Positions 31,489 to 40,459 of a stretch of DNA of 64,000 nt are shown one piece after another (position 1 is the first letter of the stretch; the number at the start of each line of letters is the position of its first letter). The notes beneath the pieces were generated by a model, which had not been told where the DNA came from, ran no database searches, and saw nothing but the letters and a program-made list of their open reading frames with translations. The translations under genes were made by a program, and so were the position numbers. The DNA is from Beroe forskalii (taxonomy: Eukaryota; Ctenophora; Nuda; Beroida; Beroidae): positions 62,001 to 126,000 of the forward strand of contig WFMF01000023.1 in NCBI GenBank assembly GCA_011033025.1. Direction: 5' to 3'.

Positions 31489-31740
31489 AATGCATGAAAA
31501 AAGCCGCGCACGTAGGGACTCAGTAAACTCCTACGTGCGCGACTTTATCAATTTTGAATTTCATGCGCTGCGTCATCATGGCTCATGCGCGGCTCACTGG
31601 CTGTTAATGTTATTAACATTAACAGCCAGTGAGCCGCGCATGAGCCATGATGACGCAGCGCATGAAATTCAAAATTGATAAAGTCGCGCACGTAGGAGTT
31701 CACGGAGTCCCTACGTGCGCGGCTTTTTTCATGCACTCCG
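31488..31740. repeat. near-perfect ~250-bp palindrome at the symmetry centre
   Basis: Stems run from CATGAAAAAAGCCGCGCACG through TCATGCGCTGCGTCATCATG and GGCTCACTGGCTGTTAATGT to the centre at 31,613, then repeat in complement out to CGTGCGCGGCTTTTTTCATG. Only a few mismatches occur, in the TCAGTAAAC / GTTCACGGA portion. The two opposite-strand ORFs here are identical because of the symmetry and are not genes. Confidence 0.93.
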
Positions 31741-31869
31741 TCATCGTGTCACTGATGACTGATGTTAAATAACGAATAAATAACACAGCTTAACATAACG
31801 AATAATCAATAAACTCCCAAATCAAAAAGAGACGAACAATAAAAACAAAAGACACGCAAAATATTACTA

Positions 31870-32352
31870 CTTTCCGAGTCCGGACGTCCAGCTCTAAGTA
31901 AGTGATACTGATGTGGTGACGGTGCAAAAAGCCGACATCATCTGAGATTTGTTTTGATAAAACTAACACAAATGTCACACTTGCTTCACTGCCACTGATC
32001 CAGTTCCACAATTGTGAAACTGAATCAGTAGCCGTGGAACAAGTGTGAAATTTGTGTTTCAACAAAACAAATCTCAGATGATTTCGGCTTTTTGGGTCGA
32101 ATCACAGAAACTTACCTAAGAGCTGGAAGTCGAGTCAAAAAGCCGACATCATCTGAGATTTGTTTTGGTAAAACTAACACAAATGTCACACTTGCTTCAC
32201 TGCCACTGATCCAGTTTCACAATTGTGAAACTGAATCAGTAGCCGTGGAACAAGTGTGAAATCTGTGTGCTTCACCAAAACAAATCTCAGATGATTTCGG
32301 CTTTTTGGGTCGAATCACAGAAACTTACCTAAGAGCTGGAAGTCGAGTCAAA
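31870..32352. repeat. two tandem copies of a ~240-bp hairpin
   Basis: Each copy (about 31,870-32,112 and 32,113-32,350) folds on itself: AAAAAGCCGACATCATCTGA, GATTTGTTTTG and ACACTTG pair with CAAGTGTGAAAT, CAAAACAAATC and TCAGATGATTTCGGCTTTTT around CACAATTGTG. The copies are almost identical to each other. Confidence 0.9.
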
Positions 32353-32494
32353 AGATATAATCAATGATTTATAATTATACTCAATCTGGAAAAGAGCATC
32401 AAAATCAGCCTAAATTCTTAATTGAAGTAAAATAAATACCTGAAAAGAAAAAATCTTAAATTCAAATCTAAACTCCTGAAAAATGAGCGAATAA

Positions 32495-32800
32495 ATTTAA
32501 CCCGAAAATGTAATTTACATTTCGAAAAAAATTTCATATTTGAATTTCAAATTATTTCTGTTTTGAAAAAATTCCCTTTCAAAACAACTGAAACAGATTT
32601 GTAAATTTTTTAATGACCGCTGAAAATTCTCAAATTCAAATTTACATCATAAATTAATTGAAAACTTCGCCTTCAGCGGTCATTAAACAGGCTTACAAAT
32701 TTGTTTTTCAAATAACAAAACTGTTTATTCTGGAAAATTTTTCAAAGAGGAAATAATTTGAAATTCAAATATGAAATTTTTCGAAACTCGACCAAATATG
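32495..32800. repeat. AT-rich ~300-bp hairpin
   Basis: TTTCATATTTGAATTTCAAA, then TAATGACCGCTGAA on the left, pair with TTCAGCGGTCATTA and TTTGAAATTCAAATATGAAA on the right. The centre is near 32,650. Confidence 0.85.
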
Positions 32801-32939
32801 TCACTGTTAGGCTAAACAAAAATAAGAAATAATCCTAAATTCAAATCTTTGAAAATCTTAAATCAACAAAAAATAACCTGGAAAATGAAAATGTTTTGGA
32901 AACTTGGTCCAAAAGTCAGTGAAACTGAAAATGCTAACA

Positions 32940-33052
32940 AAACTGTCCAATCTGCGCGGCATTTCTAAGCCGTCTCCACTAAGCCATCCTCTGAAGACTT
33001 GAGCTGGAGATAAGCCGTCCCGTTCAGAACACTCTCTTGTATCTCCCTCGAC
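32940..33052 (-). CDS. possible last exon of the palindrome gene, right copy
   Basis: On the minus strand, acceptor CTCTTCAG opens a frame VEGDTRECSERDGLSPAQVF, RGWLSGDGLEM without a stop over this stretch. The left-arm counterpart (29,313) is frameshifted. No family is recognised and the upstream join is not established. Confidence 0.3.
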
Positions 33053-33649
33053 CTGAAGAGATAATTATCGGCAGTATCATTGATTATCAAGTTAAATTAA
33101 TAAACCAGTCTACAAATATGCAAATTTCAAGATTTTATTATATCGTTACTTTCTAATCCATAGCCCACTCACAGTATTTAACCCACATCATTTAATGACA
33201 CCCGCCAAAGTCAAACTCATCCTCATCATGACTACGATTAAAAACCCGTCAGTCAACACCACCCATCAATTCCTAATGTTAACCCTAGTCTCTATCTCTC
33301 TACCAGCTCATTATCTTAACCACAGAGGAAAGTAAGTACTTAAATAATAAAATAATTAAATTTAAAGCTGTAATACAAGAGTAAAAATTAAAAGTAAAAT
33401 TAAAAAATATGAAAATCATAAAAGAAGGTATGAATATAAAATGTTACAGGATGAATAAATTGATTTGTCAGTTAAATTTTGATTCAATTTCAAAATTTCC
33501 AATATTAGTTTTGTTTTTTCAGTTTCGTTTTTTCACTTTTGTTTTTTCACTTTTGTTTTTCTTATTTCAAAATTTCCAAAATTAGTTTTGATTTTTTCAA
33601 AAATTTTTTCAAATTTTCATTTCAATTTCCAAATTTTTTTCATAAAATT

Positions 33650-34080
33650 TCAAATTTTCATAAAATTTCCAAATTTCCAATTTTCCACAAATTCCCAAAT
33701 TTTCATAAAATTTCCAAATTTTCATAAAATTTCCAAATTTTCATAAAATTTCCAAATTTTCATAAAATTTCCAAATTTTCATAAAATTTCCAAATTTTCA
33801 TAAAATTTCCAAATTTTCATAAAATTTCCAAATTTTTCCTATATTCGTTTTAAGTTTCAATTAGTTTTAAGTTTTAATTAGTTTTAAATTGGTTTTAATT
33901 AGTTTTAAGTTTTAATTAGTTTTAAGTTTTAATTAGTTTTAATTAGTTTTTAATTAGTTTTAATTTTCAATTAGTTTTAAGTTTTAATTAGTTTTAAGTT
34001 TTAAGTCAAAATTAGGTTAAAGTTTTAAGTTTAATAATCAGTTTAAAGTTTAACGGTTAAAGTTTAAAGCTTAAAGTTAA
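33650..34080. repeat. AT-rich minisatellites mirrored from the left arm
   Basis: Tandem TTTCCAAATTTTCATAAAAT (33,650-33,840) is followed by TTTTAATTAGTTTTAAG variants (33,840-34,080). They are complements of the 28.0-28.8 kb blocks. Confidence 0.9.
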
Positions 34081-34626
34081 ATGTTAAAAATTTTGAGTTG
34101 AGTGTTTGAAGTATTTAGTTTAGAGTTTGATGTTTTAAGTTATTAACTAGTAATTTGATGTAAGTAATTTAAATTTGGCAAAATAACATTGATATAAATC
34201 GCTTATAAGCACCGAATCAGCGATTTCGATCAATGTGATTTTGCCTTAAAATTTATGTTTAACTATATAAGGAAAAAAATAAGTAAATTGTAAATAAGAA
34301 GGATAGATTATTGAAAATAAGTAATTTAGGGTAATTAAAGATAAATGAATTAGTAACAAAAAGTAAACGATAAAGTAAGCAGTAACCTACACATACGGCC
34401 TATTCCCTCACTCCCCTAAATATCCTACACTCCTATGAATCACACAAGAAAACCAACACAAATACCCAATCAGAAACCAACATTACAGAACATAAACCGA
34501 TCAGGTAGCAACAATCAAAACAAATAAACAATCCTTAAATCAATCCTAAACATCCACTTCCCAATGGACTAAAACACTATGAAAATAAAGATCTATTTAA
34601 ATTAAATTAAAAGTTGAAATACTCAC

Positions 34627-34704
34627 AGCGGAGTCCAGGATAGCTCGTAACTCCGCTCCCTCCTCGAATGAGAGTTCACCAGCTCTGATTTCTTGGTACA
34701 GCTC
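34627..34704 (-). CDS. 78-nt symmetric exon copy, right arm
   Basis: Same exon as in the left arm: CAG acceptor, phase 0-0, GCT/GTGAGT donor; codes ELYQEIRAGELSFEEG and AELRAILDSA without change. Confidence 0.5.
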
Positions 34705-35139
34705 CTGAGAAATTTACTGTTACTTTCTAGTAAAATGCTTACTTAGTAGGTACGATCCTAATAAAGTAATAAACTAGTACGATATAAACTAGAACGATAT
34801 TAACCTGGGCAAATGATTTTGAATATTTCAAAGAAAATGTCAAATCAGTGAATTATGCTACTCACAAGATGTTCCGTGGCCGTTGATAAGTTGATTGGTT
34901 CTCTGAGCCTCACTCTCTTTCTACTTTCCAAAAGAGAGCCGAGTTCCTGAGAGGGGAAGTGTTGTTGATACGGGGTAGTGAAAGTTTAAAATATCAAACT
35001 ATAGAATTTAATCAGTAATAATAGTGAGTCCAATGGTCAGACAAATAGTCTGGTCTCTGAGACGAATGTGACAGGAAAAAAATTCTTCGGGGACTCCCAA
35101 GTCTCCAGGCTAGCTCTTTTCAGCCTCGGTCCTCCTCTT

Positions 35140-35395
35140 CTCCTGAGAGTTCACCAGCTCTGATTTCTTGGTACAGCTCCTGAGAAATTGTACGATAATA
35201 GTCTGTTATGAGCCTTTGCAAAACAAACAACCGATATCCACTTCCCGATGAACTGAAAATCCTACTATTAAAATAAAGGCTAAGCTTAATCATTAGTGCA
35301 GCACAGAGAGTAAAATTCGATAGCTAAAAAGTTGCAATACTCTCAGCGGAATCCAGGATAGCTCGTAACTCCACTCCCTCCTCGAATGTGATTTC
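35140..35395 (-). pseudogene. broken copies of the 78-nt exon
   Basis: At 35,340-35,395 only the 3' half of the exon is left (FEEG to LDSA), with a GAGAGT in place of the GTGAGT donor. At 35,140-35,187 only the 5' part is left (ELYQEIRAGELS), fused directly to the GAAGAGGAGGACCGAGGC segment that normally lies in another exon. These look like unequal-exchange products. Confidence 0.5.
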
Positions 35396-35767
35396 TGATC
35401 TTGGTCTGACTATGGGTCGTGAAATTGTTTGTCTGAATGGCTGTATAAGTGATATTTCTTAGTCAAATTTAAAGAAAACTAAGGCAAATACAATCTTCAG
35501 AATGAAATTTAATCATCAAGCTCATTTTAAGAAAGGCAGCAAATTTCTCAAATATCAAATCATTTCACTAGCAAGTTACGTGGCCGTTGATTGGTTGATT
35601 GGTTTTCTGAGCCTCACTCTCTTTCTACTTTCCAAAAGAGAGCCGAGTTCCTGAGAGGAAGTGTTATTGATAATGATACGAAAATTTCAGTTTATAACAA
35701 ATCGAAATTAGAACTTTAGATTTTAATCAATGATCACGAGTCCTGCAGACTGATGATACAAATCAGT

Positions 35768-35896
35768 CCAAAGTAATCTGAATAACTCACCACGTAACTG
35801 GAATTCTGTCTCTGAGACGAATGCGACAGCGGAAGATTCTTTGGAGACTCCCAAGTCTCCTGGCTCCATCTTTTCAGCCTCAGTCCCATCTTCTCC
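35768..35896 (-). CDS. acidic exon of the palindrome gene, right arm
   Basis: Between an acceptor (TTTCAG) and a GTGAGT donor the minus strand reads GEDGTEAEKMEPGDLGVSKE, then SSAVAFVSETEFQLR. A related, shorter segment lies near 35,060-35,150 and a diverged one near 36,810-36,890 and 26,390. Function unknown. Confidence 0.35.
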
Positions 35897-36083
35897 TGAA
35901 AGGTATGCTATGTCAGAATAAAGTTGGGGGTGGAAGAAACAAGGTTCAAATTCAAGTCCAATTTCAAACAAAATCAACCTTAATGGAAAAAAACAATCAA
36001 CCCTAGTACTGGATTAAAAGGCTATCAATCTATTTGCAACACAGAAAAAATTCGATTTATTAAAAAAAAGTTGAAATACTCAC

Positions 36084-36161
36084 AGCGGAATCCAGGATAG
36101 CTCGTAACTCCGCTCCCTCCTCGAATGAGAGTTCACCAGCTCTGATTTCTTGGTACAGCTC
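36084..36161 (-). CDS. 78-nt symmetric exon copy, right arm (2)
   Basis: Intact copy identical in coding sense to 34,627-34,704, with an extended flanking block (intron and GGAACATCTT/GTGAGT exon end) duplicated at about 1.46 kb spacing. Confidence 0.5.
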
Positions 36162-38587
36162 CTGAGAAATTTACTGTTACTTTCTAGTAGAATGCTTACT
36201 TAGTAGGTACGATCCTAATAAAGTAATAAACTAGTACGATATAAACTAGTATGATATTAACCTGGGCGAATGATTTTGAATATTTCAAAGAAAATGTCAA
36301 ATCAGTGAAACTATGCTACTCACAAGATGTTCCGTGGCCGTTGATAAGTTGGTTGCATCTCTCAGCTAGTCAGCCCCGCTCTCTTTTGTCTTTCCAAAAG
36401 AGAGCCGAGTTCCTGAGAAGGGGGAAGTGTTATTGACATTGTTGATAACACATCAAACTTTAAAATTAATCAGTAATAATAGTGAGTCCAATGATAGAAA
36501 ATAGTCCTTATAATAGAATTGCAAACCCTAGTAGGATAAAAGTCTTCAATCTATTTCAATGAAATTTAGGAACTCTCGGTGCGAATGATTCTGGAATTTA
36601 AAAACAATGCTACTTACAGAAAGTTCCGTGGCCGTTGATAAGTTAATTGCTCCTCCCAGCCCCAAGAGAGGACCGAGTTCCTGGGAAGGGATATGAAAAT
36701 AACGAATCAAATTTCATCAGTTATCAAGATAGGTATGATAGTCCAAGGACACAAAAATAGACAAAAATCGGAATTATAGGTACTCACCAGTCACTGGAAT
36801 TCCGTTTCTAAGATAAATGCCGCAGCCAGTAGATTCCTCTGGGATAGCCTCCAGCCTGCTTCCTTTACTTTGGTTCAATCGTCTCCTGGAAGAAATTTCA
36901 TGAAAGAACAGAGTTGAAAGTGAACGAAATTAAATTCATAAATTCCCACCCGTGTTCCCCCTCCTCCCCACTCCCTCCCCTCACTTCTCATCTTCCTTCT
37001 CTCATCCATCCTTCTTCAGCGTGCGATATACGTGCGAATACGTTCAAAATCCGTGCGAATTACGTTCAAAATCCGTGCGTAACGTACGTTCAAAATCCGT
37101 GCGTAATACGTTCAAAATCCGTGCGAGTGAACGAACGAGATTGAGTGAATGTGGTATGAGTGATGAAGGAGTGAATTTGTAAGTCAGTCAGTCAGTCAGT
37201 CAGTGAGTGGGTGGGAATGATACATTGTCCATGGCTGACTCACCAAGTACAATGCACAGCTGGGTTGGGCTGAGGGCACTGAGGTCCCCATCTTGAAACC
37301 CTGCCCTCTCTCTCCACTCTCTCAACCTTCCTCTCAGTCTCCAATCCGTATTCCCTCCCCAAACCCCACTCAATAAAAGTTAGAATAAAAATGAAACTGA
37401 AAATACTTAGCTTTGTCTCAGAAGAAGATTTCTGATATCATCCAGAAGCAGTGAGTGGCAAGACAAAACAGAGACAGCAACAGAATCCAGGATCACATCA
37501 GCAACCCTCTGACAGGTTTCTCTTGACGGTCAGGGAGAATCTTGATGCAGCAACAGGGCCCTGGATGAGAATAGCTTGAAAAATAGTGAATAAAACGATA
37601 ATCAAAATGAAGTTCAAATGGAATAAGAAAAAATGAAGTTTGAATGGAATAAGAAATAAACTTAACACGGGGTTAAAATAATAAATAAGAAAGAAATTGA
37701 ACGTTTGAATAGCCAAATACCCGAGTATATTTCACGGCAAAGAATGGCGTTGCCATGTAATGTATTTGGAATTTACGAGACACATGCCTGCAGCCAAAAC
37801 AAGTGGATATTTGGCTGATAAATTTTCTTTGATCAACGCACAATAAAATATTCAAAAAACAAAGTGGCATGAAGGATAAATCAATGATGGTTACAGTGAA
37901 CACGCCGTTATCAACGAGTCAAGTTATCGGAAAGGAATGTGGAATGTGTAGGAGTGTTACAGATTTACAGTTTGACTGCAAATATGCCAAGTTCAACAGA
38001 ATTGGGGAATGGAATGTAAAATGATATTGAGAAAAAAGGAAAACAGCAATAAAATGATTAAAAAATCTAAAAATGTATCAAATAAAATCGGAATTAATGC
38101 GTACATAAAAGGATTAATAATCATTCAATCACTCAAAGTAATTATGAATTGGAGTAATAACTAGTTACTTATTGAAGCTAATTAAAGCAATTAGTTAATT
38201 ACCTCATGGCGTCTGATGATCATCGGGCCAACACGAAATGCGAGGCAGAGCAGCTCAGAGCAACACAAGGAAACGATCGTGACAATGAAATGAGTGCTCT
38301 GTGTAAGCTACTCACTGTGTCACGCACGTGACCTGCTTCTTGTGCGGTCACGTGACGCTCTCTCATGGGTCAGCTCAACAGAGCCGCGCGCTGATTGGTT
38401 GGTCTGCATACGTGACCTGAATACGCGTCTCCTATTGGTTAGAGATTATTCTACCATGGAGTTGTAGTTCAGCCAATAGGAGTGTACCTCGGTTACACAC
38501 CAGACACACTGACGCCATAAAGAAAGTAAATAATACATTGAAAAATTTAAAAGGTAATAAAAGTTGAACTAGAAATAAAGTATTTTT

Positions 38588-38680
38588 GAACGAGGACTTC
38601 GAATTTTGGGGTTTCAAGTCACTGTGACGCTTCCTTCCCTCTAAAATAAGGGGTCAATAAGGGTCTAAGGGGTCAAATTC
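38588..38680 (-). repeat. partial copy of the 142-bp repeat
   Basis: Reverse complement of the unit found four times at 21,860-22,395 (AAATAAGGGGTCAATAAGGG and GAATTTTGGGGTTTCAAGTC). It abuts the right edge of the palindrome. Confidence 0.75.
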
Positions 38681-39282
38681 AGACAGGGCCGATAAATTCC
38701 CAGATACCATGATTCATTACAATTACTTTTGAACGAAGATAGCGATTTACGGGGTTTTGAGTCCACGAAAAGTTTACTTATTATATGGGTTTAAGGGGCC
38801 AAGTTTCAACGAGGATGAAGAGTCTTGCTATAACGAGAACCGATAAAGTCTGCTTCACCCAGAAAGCAAGAGGAAGGAGCCCCATGTAACTTTAAGAGCT
38901 GAGACAGAAAAACAGATCCTTTAAAAACTCCAACGAACAACCATTGCAGTACTGTACAATATGATATTGATAAACACTCCATTGGTAATGAAATTCGAAA
39001 TGAAAGAAAAAGTTACAAATACAATTACACTGAGGAATGAAGAGGGGTTTGAAAATCAGGACAGATATTTCTGTTCTAATATATTGATACAAAATATCAG
39101 TTTCCTAAACTAAAACAACAAACGTTTCGCGTCACGAGCAAATCACGTTGAGTATGTATGATTTGAATAACATTGCATTTGTTACAAATTATATTTGAAA
39201 ATTCCTTGAAAAATCACATTGCTGCAGGTTATTTCAATACTATATAAACTCTAATATTTGAGCACATATTTCCACCATTCTC
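38681..39282. other. no gene seen
   Basis: AT-rich sequence between the palindrome and the 3' end of the membrane-protein gene. It may hold that gene's 3' UTR, but no clear AATAAA is placed. Confidence 0.35.
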
Positions 39283-40459
39283 TCAACCGAAGCCCTCGAA
39301 GAACTTCAGTTTCCCAGGGTAGTCCGCGGAGGATGTTTCTGATTGGTCGGAGGATGAGATGGATGTGTCTGATTGGTCGGGAGAGGAGATGGAGGGGAGG
39401 GAGGTGGAGTTGAAGCTGCTCACTGCACTGGAGGTGATGCTGAGGGAGCTGTTCTCCAGCGAATCACTGGACATACTGTTCTTACGCAGCACCCCCAGAC
39501 CTTCTCTGTTTGAGAGGGAGTCTCTCACCCCCAAACTTCTCTGTTTGAGAGGGAGTCTCTCACCCCTCCCTCTTCCCTGTTCTGTGCTGAGTCTCTCACC
39601 CCTCCCTCTTCCCTGTTCTGTGCTGAGTCCCTCACCCCTCCCTCTTCCCTGCTATTGTGTGTTGCTTGGGCCTCGAACACAGTTTCTAACGAGTCTACGC
39701 TGGAAGGCGTGGTGGAGTAAAACAAACTGTCCACCCGTCGAACCAGCCTTTCCTCCTTCTCAAGGTGGTCGGGGTTAGCCCCAAACACGTCCTGATAAGG
39801 GTCCAGTGTGCTAGGAGGATCAGCTGCCTCAGTTTGAGGAGCCAATGTACTGGAAGCTGCTGCTTCAGTTTGAGGAACTGATGTACTTGAAACTGCCTCA
39901 GTTTGAGGGATGGGCGGGGTTTGGGGCTGGTGAGAGGGCTGGGTCTGAGGAGGCAGAAGTGGACTTGGCGTGCGAGCTATGTGAGGACTAGGCGTGCGAA
40001 CTATGCGAGGACTCGGGGAACGAGTGATGTGAGTACTGGGGGTCTGAAGAGGAGTAGAAGAGAGGACTGGGTGCGGAGTAGTGTTAGGAGAGGATGTCGC
40101 AGAGGAATGGGATTTAACATGATCTGAAGTATCAGGAGTAGAAATGTCGTCTCTTGTCGACAGATGAGTGGGTGTAGAGAGGAGGTCGTCCCGTGTTAAC
40201 ACACTCGTATTTCTAGGTACCTCGGAGGGTTGGCAGTCGGTATTTTGGTAAAGAGAGGGAGCAGCAGGGACGTTTATACCCCTCGAAGGAGCAGATGAGA
40301 GGTTTAGAGACTTCTGAGAATCACAACTCACAGATGATTCACCTGTCAGATGGTCAGTGTCAGTGACGGGCCTGCCTCGCGACACGGGGTTGTCATGGAG
40401 GTTCAGCCCCAGATTCCCTGACTTCCGGAGATCCTTCAGAACTTTGATCCTCATCGCAC
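39283..40459 (-). CDS. membrane protein exon 6 (last, frame break)
   Basis: Acceptor CCCCCGCCAG. Starts AMRIKVLKDLRKSGNLGLNL, continues Ser/Thr/Pro-rich with repeats of (S/T)PSPHIARTPSPR type and of SSTLAPQTEAA, then a 12-residue repeat (GGVRDSAQNREE). The frame stops at TGA 39,525-39,527. The tail from GVRDSLSNREGLG to FFEGFG lies in the next frame and ends at TGA 39,283-39,285. Confidence 0.62.

Larger units (their letters stand above)
24335..31612 (+). repeat. left arm of a ~14-kb palindrome
   Basis: About 7.3 kb whose reverse complement recurs at 31,614-38,583. Matching landmarks in mirror order include GGCGTCAGTGTGTCTGGTGTG (24,410 / 38,515), the CCTATTGGCTGAA..CCATGGTAGAATAATCTCT block (24,565 / 38,460), CCATGAGGTAATTAATTG (24,835 / 38,205), the (CTGA)n tract (26,065 / 37,190), GCACGGATTTTGAACGTACG repeats (26,150 / 37,080), the 78-nt exon units (27,000-27,590 / 34,627-36,161), AAATTTGGAAATTTTGTGAA arrays (28,430-28,800 / 33,650-33,840) and GTCGAGGGAG...GAACGGGACGGC (29,313 / 33,020). 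The arms differ by many indels, so this is an old or fast-diverging inverted duplication. Confidence 0.85.
31614..38583 (-). repeat. right arm of the ~14-kb palindrome
   Basis: Inverted counterpart of 24,335-31,612. It lacks the hAT-like MITE and the CT-rich insert of the left arm. It carries extra copies of an exon-bearing block: GAACTCGGCTCTC units near 34,940, 35,650 and 36,415 and 78-nt exon units at 34,627, 35,140, 35,340 and 36,084. Confidence 0.85.

Noticed and set aside
31490..31736. Identical 62-codon ORFs on opposite strands
   Set aside because: They are the two halves of the central palindrome; the symmetry forces identical translations.
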